From Variovorax sp. (GTDB taxonomy: Bacteria; Pseudomonadota; Gammaproteobacteria; Burkholderiales; Burkholderiaceae_C), in assembly GCA_004210915.1 (NCBI GenBank), contig SEGS01000035.1:1-35599 (forward strand): DNA of 35,599 bases, given 5' to 3'. The notes beneath the pieces are model-generated. The model made no database searches. It was not told the DNA's origin and saw only the letters and a list, made by a program, of their open reading frames with translations. Positions 8,011-16,985 of the stretch are shown here, one piece after another. The first letter of the stretch is position 1. Each line of letters opens with the position of its first letter. Position numbers and translations under genes: made by a program.

Positions 8011-10097
8011 CTACGCGGCCGTGGCGCGCTTGGCGATCGCCTGGCGAATCACGCGCGAGAGCGCCTCGACCGAATACGGTTTCTGGATCAGCTCGAAACC
8101 GTGCAGGCCTTCCTCCGCCAGCACGTTGCTGTACCCGCTGGTCAGCACCACCGGCAAACCGGGGTAGCGGTCGCGCACGATGCGTGCAAGGTCGATACCG
8201 TTCATGCCCGGCATGATCACGTCGGAGAACACCAGGTCGAACTTCAGATTGCCCTCTTGCAGGATCGCCAACGCCTGCGTGGCATCGGTGGCCCAGACGG
8301 TCTCGTAGCCAAGGTCGTTGAGCATTTCAGTCGAGAACTGCCCGACCGCCAGGTTGTCTTCCACCACCAGCACGCATGTGCCAGGTGCGCCGTCATGGGC
8401 GTTGTCCAGGTGCGGCGCCGCGGGCTGAAGCGCGCGCGCATGGATTGCGCGCGGCAGGTACAGCGTGAAGGTCGCGCCCTCGCCCGGGACGCTGGCCACA
8501 TGCACATCGCCGCCGGACTGCTGCGCGAAGCCGAACACCTGACTCAGGCCGAGGCCGGTGCCCTGCCGACTTCCTTGGTCGTGAAGAAGGGCTCGAAGAT
8601 CGCATCGAGCTTGTCGGCCGCAATGCCGCAGCCGGTGTCGCGCACCGCGATGGCCACATAGGCGCCGGTGCGGGCCGGCTGGCCGCGCGCCGCGGGCACG
8701 CCGTCGACGGCACGCACGTCGATGGACAGCCGGCCTTCGCCGTTCATGGCATCGCGCGCGTTTACGGCCATGTTGACCAGCGCGGTTTCGAACTGGTTGA
8801 CGTCGGCCTCCGCATAGCACGGGACATTGGGCCCCGAAAGATCGATGGCGACCCGCACGCCTGTCAGGGGCCGGATCAGATCGGCGATCGCGTCGACCTG
8901 CCGGCTGACGTCGAAGATCTCGGGGCTCAGCGGCTGCCGACGCGCGAAGGCGAGCAACTGGCTGGTGAGTTTGGATGCGCGCCGCACCGTGTCGCCGATC
9001 GCATCGATGTATTTTTGGCGCCGCTCTTCGGGCAGGTTCTGGCGACGCAGCAATTCGACCGACGAGCCGATGACGGTGAGCAGGTTGTTGAAGTCGTGCG
9101 CGACCCCACCGGTCAACTGGCCCACCGCTTCGAGCTTCTGCGCCTGGCGCAGCGCGTCCTGCGCGCGCATCAATTCGGCCGTGCGTTCCTCGACGCGTTG
9201 CTCCAGGGTGCCGTTGACCTCTGCCATCGCGCGCTCGACATTCACGCGCGCCGTCACGTCGTAGCCGCCGACGAAGATGCCGCTCACGGCACCATCGTCG
9301 TCGTGCAGCGGGTGATACAGAAAGTCGATGAAGTGTTCGGGGTCGTTCTCGCTGAACCGGATCGGCATCGCATGCGCAACGAAAGGTTCGCCCGTGACAT
9401 AGGCGCGGTCCAACAGTCCAACAAAGCCCTGCCCGACCATGTCGGGCAGTACCTCTGCCACCGTTCGCCCGACGTAGTCGCGCGGCCCCGCGATCTTGCG
9501 GTAGGCGTCGTTCACGTATTCGTACACATGATCGGGGCCCGACAGAAGACTCACGAAGCCCGGCATCTGCTGCAGCATGCGCTGCTGCTGGACGCGCTCC
9601 CGGTGCAGGCGCTGTGTCGTCAATACGGCCTCGGTGGTTTCGGTCGTGGTGCAAAACATGCCCAAGACCTGGCCCTTCTCGTCGCGAAAGGGCATGTAAG
9701 TGAAGGTCCACCAGGTCGCTTCCGGATAGCCGTTGCGCATCATGGTCAGCGGCATGTTCTCGAAACGGGAGCCCTCACCGGCAAGCGCCTTCTCGACGAT
9801 GGGTTCGATATCGGTCCAGATGTCGTCCCACACCTGTGCGAACGGTTCGCCGAGCGCCTTGACACCGCGCTGACCAAGGAACGGCAGATAAGCGTCGTTG
9901 AACATGAACGACAGGTCCGGACCCCACGCCAGAAACATCGCCTGCGGTGAATCGAGCCAGCTGGCCAGCGCGCTTTGCACGGCGACAGGCCACTGATCGA
10001 GTGGGCCCAAGGGCGTGGCGCCCCAGTCGTGCGATCCGACGATGCCAGCCATCCGGCTGCCGGGCGGAAGAAATGAGGCGGGCGTGGGTGACGGCAT
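8011..10097 (-). pseudogene. Hybrid PAS histidine kinase / response regulator, broken by a one-base frameshift
   Basis: From the ATG at 10097 the protein starts with the W-G-A-T-P-L-G-P-L motif, then two PAS-like domains (about residues 40-160 and 180-290). A HisKA domain follows with phospho-acceptor His334 (V-A-H-D-F-N-N-L-L), then an ATPase domain with N-box N-M-A-V-N-A-R-D-A, G1 box D-T-G-C-G-I and F-box F-E-P-F-F-T-T-K. About residue 511 the frame is lost and ends at a TGA at 8544. The other minus frame continues with the G2 box G-T-G-L-G-L and a complete receiver domain (V-V-E-D-N, phospho-acceptor Asp in F-S-D-V-I-M-P, Lys in Q-K-P-Y) to a TAG at 8011. Adding one G near 8565 restores E-V-G-Q-G-T-G-L and a continuous 695-residue protein. 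As read, the product lacks the ATP lid and receiver and should be inactive, unless this is a sequencing error. Confidence 0.85.
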
Positions 10098-10161
10098 TCG
10101 TCGAAGAGACCTTGTTTGAAGCAACTGTTCTGCGAGGGGCACCGTCGAGAATATCCCACGG

Positions 10162-10181
10162 GTGGGCCGCGGAAGGCCCGC
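10162..10181 (-). terminator. Candidate hairpin after the universal stress protein gene
   Basis: GTGGGCC and GGCCCGC form a seven-pair stem (one G-T wobble) around the loop GCGGAA, 36 bases past the stop of the universal stress gene and before the kinase start. There is no T-run, so intrinsic termination is uncertain. Confidence 0.3.
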
Positions 10182-10216
10182 CTCATACACCGCTCGCACC
10201 GCCCTGATGGCGGCCG

Positions 10217-10639
10217 CTATTGCACCAGCAGGACCGGCATGCCGCCGTCGGTCAGCACCTCGGTGGCAACAGATCCCATGATCGCGCGACCCAGCGCGCC
10301 CTGTCCGCGTGTGCCCATCACGATGAGGTCGGCGCCGGCTGCACGCGCCGCTTCGAGAATGCCGGTGGCGGCCTTGCCGTGCCGAGCATCGACCGTGAAC
10401 GGGATGTCGGCTTGCTCGAAGATCGAACGCACCGGGCCCATCGCTTTCTCGGCTTCATCCGCGTAGTAAAGGCGCAGCGCCTCTGCGTCGAGATGGCTGG
10501 CCGCATGCGGTGGAATGGCCGGACTGACATGCACCAGAACCAGGGGTTGACCATCGATGAGGCTCGCGCGGTGGGTCTTCAGATAGTCAAGCGCCTTCTG
10601 GGTGTAGGCACTGCCGTCAACTGCAACGATGATTTTCAT
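10217..10639 (-). CDS. Universal stress protein, UspA family, ATP-binding type
   Basis: This 140-residue single-domain cytoplasmic Usp protein opens with M-K-I-I-V-A-V-D-G-S. It carries the nucleotide-binding pattern G-x2-G-x9-G-S, with Gly109, Gly112, Gly122 and Ser123, so it belongs to the ATP-binding subgroup. Such proteins accumulate under starvation, low oxygen or other stress; the partner here is unknown. The ATG at 10639 is preceded by GAGGACC. The frame is open further upstream but only as a shadow of the patatin gene. It lies between the patatin and kinase genes on the same strand, 134 bases after the patatin stop, so it probably has its own promoter. Confidence 0.93.
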   Translation of the reverse strand: MKIIVAVDGSAYTQKALDYLKTHRASLIDGQPLVLVHVSPAIPPHAASHLDAEALRLYYADEAEKAMGPVRSIFEQADIPFTVDARHGKAATGILEAARAAGADLIVMGTRGQGALGRAIMGSVATEVLTDGGMPVLLVQ

Positions 10640-10670
10640 GAGAGGGGTCCTCGCGGAAGTTGGAATGCAC

Positions 10671-10684
10671 CGAGGGTGCCCTCG
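10671..10684. repeat. Inverted repeat upstream of the universal stress gene
   Basis: CGAGGGTGCCCTCG has six-base perfect arms around a two-base centre and lies 32 bases before the ATG of the Usp gene. It could be an operator half-site pair or chance in GC-rich DNA. Confidence 0.25.
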
Positions 10685-10773
10685 CCACTGGCAAATCCGC
10701 GGCCGCATGGACCGCCTTGGCGTGTAGGACGTTGGCAGCAATGCGCTGCGGGCCGGCCGTGCGGACACGCGCT

Positions 10774-13700
10774 TTAGCGGCCGCTGCGGGCCTCGGCATC
10801 CGTTTCGTAAAGCGCGGCGCGTGGCAACCAGACTTCGACTGTTCCGGGCTGTGCCTTCAGCCCGACGGGCAGCGCCTTCACCACCCAGCGCCCGGCAGGC
10901 GGGCGGGCGGTCTGTGCCAACGCCTCTGCGCAGCGCTGCAAGTCGGCCGAGTGGAACAGGATCGTCGGTGCGGGATGCCCCTGCGGTGGCGCGCGGCCGG
11001 CACGGCGCGCGCTGGCCAGCACGTCCTCGATGGGCGGCACGGTGGCCCCGATGGCGCGCCATGGGGCTCGAAACCCCTCGGCCGCCGCGGAGTCCGCAGG
11101 GCCGAAGATCTGTGTGTACACGCGCACGCCTTGGCAGCTTTGCGGCCCGGGTGTGACGCGGGGCGCAGCGGGGTCCGCGACTGCCGCCGACGGTGCCGCT
11201 GCCGCGCCGGGAGCAGCAGGGGCCGCAGCCGCGGCAGGTGCCGCATCCACCATCGTCTCCATTTCGACATTGCGAAATCGCACCGCGAACGGCGCTATCA
11301 CCAGTTGGCGCATCGCGCCGAAGAAAGTGGCGATGCCGGGCTGCTGGCCGATGCAGTTGTGCTGCGATCCCGTCCGCCCGCTGTAGTCGTGGCCCCAATA
11401 GCGCGGCGCGCAGGCGCGGGCGACCGGCGCCTGCAGGCAATCGATTCCGTTCTCGGCGTCCAGCAGCCGCGCGCAGGCCGGGCTGGGCCCGAGCTTCGCG
11501 GGGACAGCGCTTGCAGACCCGGCGGCTCCGCCGGCTCCGACGGGCGATGCCGTGCCGGTCTCGCCTGCCGGATTCGCCCGCGCCAGTTCTTCGCGGCAGG
11601 CAGTTTTCGCGTCGTCCACGATGCGCACCGACAACCGGAAGTTCGCCATGAAGTTGTCGCTGCCCTGGCGGCACAGCAGGTCGCCGGTGCGCAGCAGTTC
11701 GCCGGCCAGCGACGACGGCGCCTCGCCGGGCGGCGCGTTCACGCGCAGGCGCGACCAGCGCTCGGTCAGGTCCTTGAACGCGAGCGACTCGGCGCGCTGC
11801 TTGTCGGCCATCTGCGTGCGCCAGCTGTCGATGCCCTGCCAGGCCGCGACGCCGAAGGTGGCCGCCGCGCCCAGTCCGATCGACGCCGTGACGGCGCTGG
11901 CCTTGAGCACGCGCGCCTGGAGGCGGCTCACGCTCGCCACGGCGCCATCGAGCGCCGCCGTCGCACCAGCCGCACTGCCCGTGCCGCGGGCCAGCCCGGC
12001 CTGGCCGTCGTCGGGCACGAAGAGGCCACGCGTGTCCTGCACGATGCGCGACAGCATCGGCCCCTCGAGCCGGCGGCCGATCTCGCTGCCCAGGCGGAAG
12101 TAGCTCTCCCACTGCGCCTCGTCGAAGAACTGGTCGGTGGTCGACTGCTGGGGGAACAACGGGTTCGCGGCCTTGAAGTTCACCAGATCCACCGGCAGCT
12201 CGGCCGAGACATTCGGCTTGACCAGCAGCAGGTGGCCGCGCAAGCCGCTCGCATAGTCGATGCGCGCCAGGGCCAGGCAGGCCTGACTGCTGGTGGAGGC
12301 CAGGTCGTTGAGCGAGCCGAAGGCCTGCGCGTAGGCCCAGTCCCCATCGCAGCACGGCTTGAGGAAGACGATGTCGGCGTGCAGGTCGATGCGCGCGCGG
12401 CGGATCAGGATTTCGAGGTCACTGAAGCGGTAGTCGGGATCGGCGCCGCAGTCGGCCACCACGATCAGCTCGGCCTCCTGGCGCAGCAGCGCGTAGGCGC
12501 CGGTGTTCTCGAAATGGCCGCCATCGCTCAGGTACCAGACGGGCGAGCCGCTGCCGGGAAAGGCGCCGAAACATTCGGCCAGCAGGAAGCGCGTCTTCAT
12601 CAGCAGCCGGCGCACGCGCACGGCCGCATCGTGCTGCACCAGGCCGGCTTTGGCGCTGTCCCACCAGTAACCCAGGCGCAGGCCCGCGAACACCGACAGC
12701 GCCGCGATGCCGCGCTTCGTGAAGCGCCCGAGCCCCGGCGCAAAGGCCGCGCCCGAGATGGCGGACCAGGTGCCCAGCGACATCGCGCGCTCGCCCGTGA
12801 CCTGTTTCCACGGTGCGCCGGCGGGCTGCATCCAGCCGCGCGGGCCGACCGTGAGCGGCAGGCTCTTTCGGTCGCGATTGAAGAGCTTCTGTTTGGGATC
12901 GTGCGTCTGGTTGATGCAGACGTTCATCAGGTGCACCGGCCCGCCGTACTTGTGCGGTGCGTACGCGTCCTGCGGCAGGTCGTCACCGGCATGCACCGCG
13001 CCGACCGGCACCTCGGGCGTGGCCAGCACCGCCACCCCATCGAGCGGACTCGCGCCCAGCCGCTCTGCATTGGCCGCGCCCAGATAGCCGCGCACGATCC
13101 GTGCCTTGTAGAACATGTGCAGCGACGACAGGTTGAGAAAGCTGAACTGCCGCCCGGTCACCACTGCGTAGCTGCCGACGATGACGAGGATGGTGGCGAG
13201 CCAGATCCAGCCCCGCGAAAAATCGAGCCCACCGGGCGTGAAGATCGGCAGCAGCACGCCCGCGTACAGCACGCCGATCCACCACGCCGCCAGGCAGAAC
13301 GCCACCACCAGCCCGAGCAGGCTCGCCAGCGTCATCAGCAGCTGCTGGCCGATGCCCGGCACCTCGCTCTTGCCGCTGAAAAACATCGGCATCACGCCGC
13401 GCAGCGCCGCCGCCGCCACCAGCAGCACGCCGCCGTAGGACGCACGCGTCTGCCGGCTTTCGGCGGCCAGCCACCACGCGCTCCAGTCGAGCGCACCGAG
13501 CACCACGATCAGCAGCGCGACATGGAACATCGAAGCGAGCGAGTCGGTCAATTCGTTGCGCAAGACTGCGGGCGTGTGGCCGCGCAGCGTGCGCCCCAGC
13601 AGCCAGCCGAGTGCGACGACCCATGCTGTGGCGAAGGTCATGAAGGCGGGCGCCAGCCAGGGCGGCGCACCGTAGTGCTGCTCCAGCTCGGCGCCCCACA

Positions 13701-14391
13701 CGAAACCGCCAGCGGCCAGCGCGCTCCACATCGCCATCATCCCGACGGTGCCGCGCAGCGAGGGCCTGTCGCGCACCGACCAGTAGGCGCAGGCCAGCAC
13801 GATGGACACCGCCCAGGGGAGCAACAACGCGAGCCACAGCGTGGGCAGCGCGGTGGCCCATCGCACCGGCGCCATCACCACAGTCCCATTGCCGATATCG
13901 ACCGCGCGCGCCACCGCCTCCCACAGGCCGAGGTTCACGGCCGCCAGGCCCAGCCCGATCAGGCAGGCCGCGATCGCGATCTCGATGTGCGTGCCCAGCA
14001 GGTTGCGCAGGTACAGCGCCACGGCGAACAGGGTGTCGCGCATGCCGCCGGGAATCAGGTAGCGGCCATTTCCGCGCAGCCACCAGCCGAAGCGCACCTT
14101 GTCGATCTCGGCGAACGCGCCCTCAACCGCGCGCACGTCGTCGGCCGAGGTCGCCCGGGTGCACAGGCGCCCGAGCGCCGCGGCGGCGTAGCCGCCACCG
14201 GACACGGTGGACATCAGGTCGAAGCGCAACAGCTGGCGCCGCTGCGCGAGCGCCTTGAGCAGGCCCAGACAGAAGGTCGCGCTGCGGATGCCGCCGCCCG
14301 ACAGCGCCAGTCCCCAGGGGCGATGGCCGTCGTCATTCCCCTGCAGGGCCGTGCGGCGCTCGCTCACCATGTGTTTGACGATCTCGTCCAT
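10774..14391 (-). CDS. Large membrane patatin-like phospholipase family protein
   Basis: This 1205-residue protein has patatin/cPLA2-type catalytic motifs far apart. The oxyanion-hole motif S-G-G-G-I-R is at 31-36, the nucleophile Ser64 is in S-T-V-S-G-G-G, and the catalytic Asp623 is in S-D-G-G-H-F-E-N-T-G. Between them lie about eight hydrophobic segments (roughly 130-420). Another hydrophobic helix occurs near 815-835, followed by a C-terminal region of about 370 residues with several Cys and an Ala/Pro-rich linker near 1080-1120. The family hydrolyses acyl esters of phospholipids; the substrate here is unknown. The start is ATG at 14391, with Met8 at 14370 possible; a GGAAGGG ribosome site supports the former. 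It is transcribed away from the four-gene glycoside cluster. Confidence 0.85.
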   Translation of the reverse strand: MDEIVKHMVSERRTALQGNDDGHRPWGLALSGGGIRSATFCLGLLKALAQRRQLLRFDLMSTVSGGGYAAAALGRLCTRATSADDVRAVEGAFAEIDKVRFGWWLRGNGRYLIPGGMRDTLFAVALYLRNLLGTHIEIAIAACLIGLGLAAVNLGLWEAVARAVDIGNGTVVMAPVRWATALPTLWLALLLPWAVSIVLACAYWSVRDRPSLRGTVGMMAMWSALAAGGFVWGAELEQHYGAPPWLAPAFMTFATAWVVALGWLLGRTLRGHTPAVLRNELTDSLASMFHVALLIVVLGALDWSAWWLAAESRQTRASYGGVLLVAAAALRGVMPMFFSGKSEVPGIGQQLLMTLASLLGLVVAFCLAAWWIGVLYAGVLLPIFTPGGLDFSRGWIWLATILVIVGSYAVVTGRQFSFLNLSSLHMFYKARIVRGYLGAANAERLGASPLDGVAVLATPEVPVGAVHAGDDLPQDAYAPHKYGGPVHLMNVCINQTHDPKQKLFNRDRKSLPLTVGPRGWMQPAGAPWKQVTGERAMSLGTWSAISGAAFAPGLGRFTKRGIAALSVFAGLRLGYWWDSAKAGLVQHDAAVRVRRLLMKTRFLLAECFGAFPGSGSPVWYLSDGGHFENTGAYALLRQEAELIVVADCGADPDYRFSDLEILIRRARIDLHADIVFLKPCCDGDWAYAQAFGSLNDLASTSSQACLALARIDYASGLRGHLLLVKPNVSAELPVDLVNFKAANPLFPQQSTTDQFFDEAQWESYFRLGSEIGRRLEGPMLSRIVQDTRGLFVPDDGQAGLARGTGSAAGATAALDGAVASVSRLQARVLKASAVTASIGLGAAATFGVAAWQGIDSWRTQMADKQRAESLAFKDLTERWSRLRVNAPPGEAPSSLAGELLRTGDLLCRQGSDNFMANFRLSVRIVDDAKTACREELARANPAGETGTASPVGAGGAAGSASAVPAKLGPSPACARLLDAENGIDCLQAPVARACAPRYWGHDYSGRTGSQHNCIGQQPGIATFFGAMRQLVIAPFAVRFRNVEMETMVDAAPAAAAAPAAPGAAAAPSAAVADPAAPRVTPGPQSCQGVRVYTQIFGPADSAAAEGFRAPWRAIGATVPPIEDVLASARRAGRAPPQGHPAPTILFHSADLQRCAEALAQTARPPAGRWVVKALPVGLKAQPGTVEVWLPRAALYETDAEARSGR

Positions 14392-14599
14392 CGGCGCTGG
14401 CCCTTCCGTCCGTGGAATATTTCACGAGCGCCCGAAGGCAGCAATTCGGCATATGGCCTATGACCGGCGACGTGGCGAATCGGCGCGTGCGCCGCTGGCC
14501 TCCTACAACGCAGACCGCCATCGGCTCACGGGCACGGCCAGCGCGCCGATCTAACTTTTGCTTCCCGACACCCAAGCCCACCGGCCTCTTCTTCCCCGC

Positions 14600-15601
14600 A
14601 TGCTTGCGCCCGTTTCCAAAGATGCACTGACCCGCCTTCAAGCCGCGCACGGTGACGCGCTGTCCCTGGGTCACCTGGTCGAGGCTGGGCTCGACTTGCT
14701 CCCACACCCCGGCGCGGGTCAGACGTTGGCCCGCTGGCAGCGGCTGGCGGCGGTGGCGGCACACGACCTGTCGCTGGTCAAGTTTTTCGAGGGACACACC
14801 GATGCGTTGGCGATCCTGGCCGAGCTGAAGGGCCCGACGCCGGAACCAGGCACGCGCTGGGGCACCTGGTGCGCAGAGCCTCCCGACGCGCGCGTTCAAC
14901 TGCTCGCGCAACCGGACGGCAGGCTGCTGCTCGAAGGCACCAAGACGTGGTGCTCGGGCGCGGCCAGCGTCACGCATGCAGTCGTGAGCGGATGGGACGA
15001 AACAGGCCAGCCGGGCCTCGCTGCGGTGGCGCTCGACCAGCCTGGCGTCACGGTCACCGACGAGGGTTGGCTTGCTGTCGGCATGGCGCGCAGTGGCAGC
15101 GTGAATGTGCGTTTCGAGCGTGCCGAAGCGACGCGCATCGGCGGCCCGGGCAGCTATACGTCGCGCCCCGGCTTCTGGCAGGGTGGCGCCGGCATCGCTG
15201 CCTGCTGGTACGGCGGAGCGGCAGGCATCGCGCAGCAAACGCGTTCTCTGGCCGGCGCGCAGCCCGATGCGCATCGGCTCGCACATTTGGGCGCCATCGA
15301 TGTGGCCCTGGCAGGCGCGGCTGCGGTCCTGCGCGAGAGCGCGGCATGGATCGACGCGCATCCGGCGCAAGACGCCAGCGCCGTAGCCCTTCGCGCGCGG
15401 TTGGTGGTGGAGCAGGCCGCACAGCACGTCATGCAACACGCGGGCCGCGCGTTGGGCGCCGGGCCGCTGTGCCGCAACGCGCGCTTCGCGACCGCGATGG
15501 CCGACTTGCCCGTTTTCCTGCGGCAGAGCCACGCCGAGCGCGATCTGGCCGCACTCGGTGAACGTGCGCGCAACCTGGAGGTCGCTCCGTGGACGTTGTA
15601 G
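14600..15601 (+). CDS. Acyl-CoA dehydrogenase-like flavoprotein, first gene of a four-gene cluster
   Basis: This 333-residue protein of the acyl-CoA dehydrogenase fold is shorter than the usual 380 or so. The middle beta-domain is visible (L-L-L-E-G-T-K-T-W-C-S-G-A), as is the C-terminal helical domain ending G-A-G-P-L-C-R-N-A-R-F-A and H-A-E-R-D-L-A-A-L-G. The C-terminal stretch that carries the catalytic glutamate in medium-chain enzymes is not recognisable, so dehydrogenation of a CoA ester is not assured. The start is set at the ATG at 14600; a TTG at 14558 is in frame, and neither has a good ribosome site. Its end overlaps the PIG-L gene by 13 bases. The substrate is unknown. Confidence 0.8.
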   Translation: MLAPVSKDALTRLQAAHGDALSLGHLVEAGLDLLPHPGAGQTLARWQRLAAVAAHDLSLVKFFEGHTDALAILAELKGPTPEPGTRWGTWCAEPPDARVQLLAQPDGRLLLEGTKTWCSGAASVTHAVVSGWDETGQPGLAAVALDQPGVTVTDEGWLAVGMARSGSVNVRFERAEATRIGGPGSYTSRPGFWQGGAGIAACWYGGAAGIAQQTRSLAGAQPDAHRLAHLGAIDVALAGAAAVLRESAAWIDAHPAQDASAVALRARLVVEQAAQHVMQHAGRALGAGPLCRNARFATAMADLPVFLRQSHAERDLAALGERARNLEVAPWTL

Positions 15602-16386
15602 TCAGCAGTCCGCTCAACGCGCAGGTGGACCACCCAGTGAACGACCGCGCCATCGAAGGCCACGGCACGCAGGAAAGCGAGTGGCTCGGCTGGGGGCGCC
15701 TGCGCACGCTGCCGGGCGTCACGGCGGACGAGCTCGTCCCGCCAGGCGGCCGCGCCGTGGTGGTGGCGCCCCATCCCGACGACGAGGTGCTGGCGGTCGG
15801 CGGCTTGCTGGTCCAGCTGGCCTCGCGTGGCACGCCCGTGGCCGTGATCGCAGTCACCGACGGCACGGCCAGTCATCCAGAGTCGCTGACCTGGCCGCCT
15901 GAACGCCTGGTGCGCGAGCGCCCGCGCGAGAGCCGCGCGGCCCTGCAGCACCTGGGCATTGCGGTGGAGCCGGTGCGCCTCGGCCTTCCCGATGGCGGTC
16001 TGCAGCTGGTGCGCGACCTCATGGTCGAGCGCCTGCGCCCGCTGCTGCACACCGGCGATGTTGTCTTCACGACCTGGCGCCAGGACGGCCACCCCGACCA
16101 CGAAGCCACGGGCAGCGCCTGCGCCCTGGCCGTCGAAGCCGTTGGTGCGCGCCTGATCGAAGTGCCGGTGTGGGCCTGGCATTGGGCGCGGCCGGCCGAT
16201 GCCCGCTTGCCCTGGCACCGGGCGCAGCGGCTCGCGCTCGACGCCGGCGCGGTGCGCCGCAAGCGCGAGGCCGTGCAGTGCTTTGCCAGCCAGTTGCGGC
16301 CCGACCCCTCCACCGGCGCGGCCCCGATCCTGCGGCCGACCACGGTGCAACGCGCGTCGCGCCCTTTCGAAGTCTTCTTCGCATGA
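15589..16386 (+). CDS. PIG-L (LmbE-like) zinc deacetylase
   Basis: This 265-residue PIG-L/LmbE-family enzyme removes an acetyl group from N-acetylglucosamine-type substrates, as MshB and BshB do in thiol biosynthesis. The zinc and catalytic motif P-H-P-D-D-E is at 61-66, and the second metal motif G-H-P-D-H is at 167-171. The GTG at 15589 is preceded by TGGAGG with a seven-base gap, which supports this start although it lies inside the end of the upstream gene. The stop overlaps the next gene in an ATGA junction. The neighbours suggest a sugar substrate made by the glycosyltransferase of the same cluster. Confidence 0.9.
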   Translation: MDVVVSSPLNAQVDHPVNDRAIEGHGTQESEWLGWGRLRTLPGVTADELVPPGGRAVVVAPHPDDEVLAVGGLLVQLASRGTPVAVIAVTDGTASHPESLTWPPERLVRERPRESRAALQHLGIAVEPVRLGLPDGGLQLVRDLMVERLRPLLHTGDVVFTTWRQDGHPDHEATGSACALAVEAVGARLIEVPVWAWHWARPADARLPWHRAQRLALDAGAVRRKREAVQCFASQLRPDPSTGAAPILRPTTVQRASRPFEVFFA

Positions 16387-16985
16387 ACGACCGGCTGGCG
16401 TACTTCGATGCGATGTACAGCGCGGACGCCGATCCGTATGCGGTACGCACGCGCTGGTACGAACAACGCAAGCGCGACGTCTTGCTGGCCGCGCTGCCCC
16501 GGGCGCGCTACGTCAACGCCTTCGAGCCCGGCTGCGGCACGGGCGCGCTGACCGTGCAGCTGGCGCAGCGCTGCGACCAGGTGCTCGCGAGCGATTTTTC
16601 CGGGCCCGCCGTGGCGAGCGCGCGGGCCCGCACCGAAGGCCTGGCCCATGTGCGCATCGCGCGCCAGACGCTGCCCGACGAGTGGCCCGGCGCACAAGGT
16701 CCGTTCGACCTCATCGTGGTCAGCGAAATCGGCTACTTCCTCACCGAAGACGCGATGGACGCGCTGGCGCAGCAGTGCGCCGCTTCGCTGGCCGCCGATG
16801 GCACGCTGGTCGCCTGCGACTGGCGCCCCGAGTTCGCCGAGCGCGTGCTGCCGACCGAACGGGTGCACGCTGCCTTCACTGCACTTGGCCTGCCGCGCTG
16901 CGCACGGCACGAAGAAGACGACTTCCTGCTCCAGGTGTGGACCCGCGATCCGCGTTCGGTCGCGCAGCGCGAGGGCATCCGGTGA
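16383..16985 (+). CDS. SAM-dependent methyltransferase, NodS-like
   Basis: This 200-residue class I methyltransferase has the SAM-binding motif F-E-P-G-C-G-T-G at 47-54, an acidic residue after the next strand (A-S-D-F-S), and the post-II motif F-D-L-I-V-V-S-E-I-G-Y-F-L. The last, together with the N-terminal Y-F-D-A-M-Y and D-P-Y-A-V-R-T-R-W-Y-E-Q-R-K, is typical of the NodS family, whose founder N-methylates the deacetylated end of rhizobial Nod factors. It starts at ATG 16383 in an ATGA overlap with the deacetylase and ends in a GTGA overlap with the glycosyltransferase. A likely role is methylation of the amine freed by the deacetylase; this is inferred. Confidence 0.88.
   Translation: MNDRLAYFDAMYSADADPYAVRTRWYEQRKRDVLLAALPRARYVNAFEPGCGTGALTVQLAQRCDQVLASDFSGPAVASARARTEGLAHVRIARQTLPDEWPGAQGPFDLIVVSEIGYFLTEDAMDALAQQCAASLAADGTLVACDWRPEFAERVLPTERVHAAFTALGLPRCARHEEDDFLLQVWTRDPRSVAQREGIR

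Noticed and set aside
8009..8011. A terminator between the convergent CorA-like and kinase genes
   Set aside because: Only one base separates the two stop codons, so no dedicated terminator can be there.
10660..14463. A 1267-codon open frame on the plus strand, antisense to the patatin gene
   Set aside because: Its translation is rich in Arg, His, Gln and Ala with no domain, as expected of the opposite strand of a GC-rich gene; the minus-strand frame has clear catalytic motifs.
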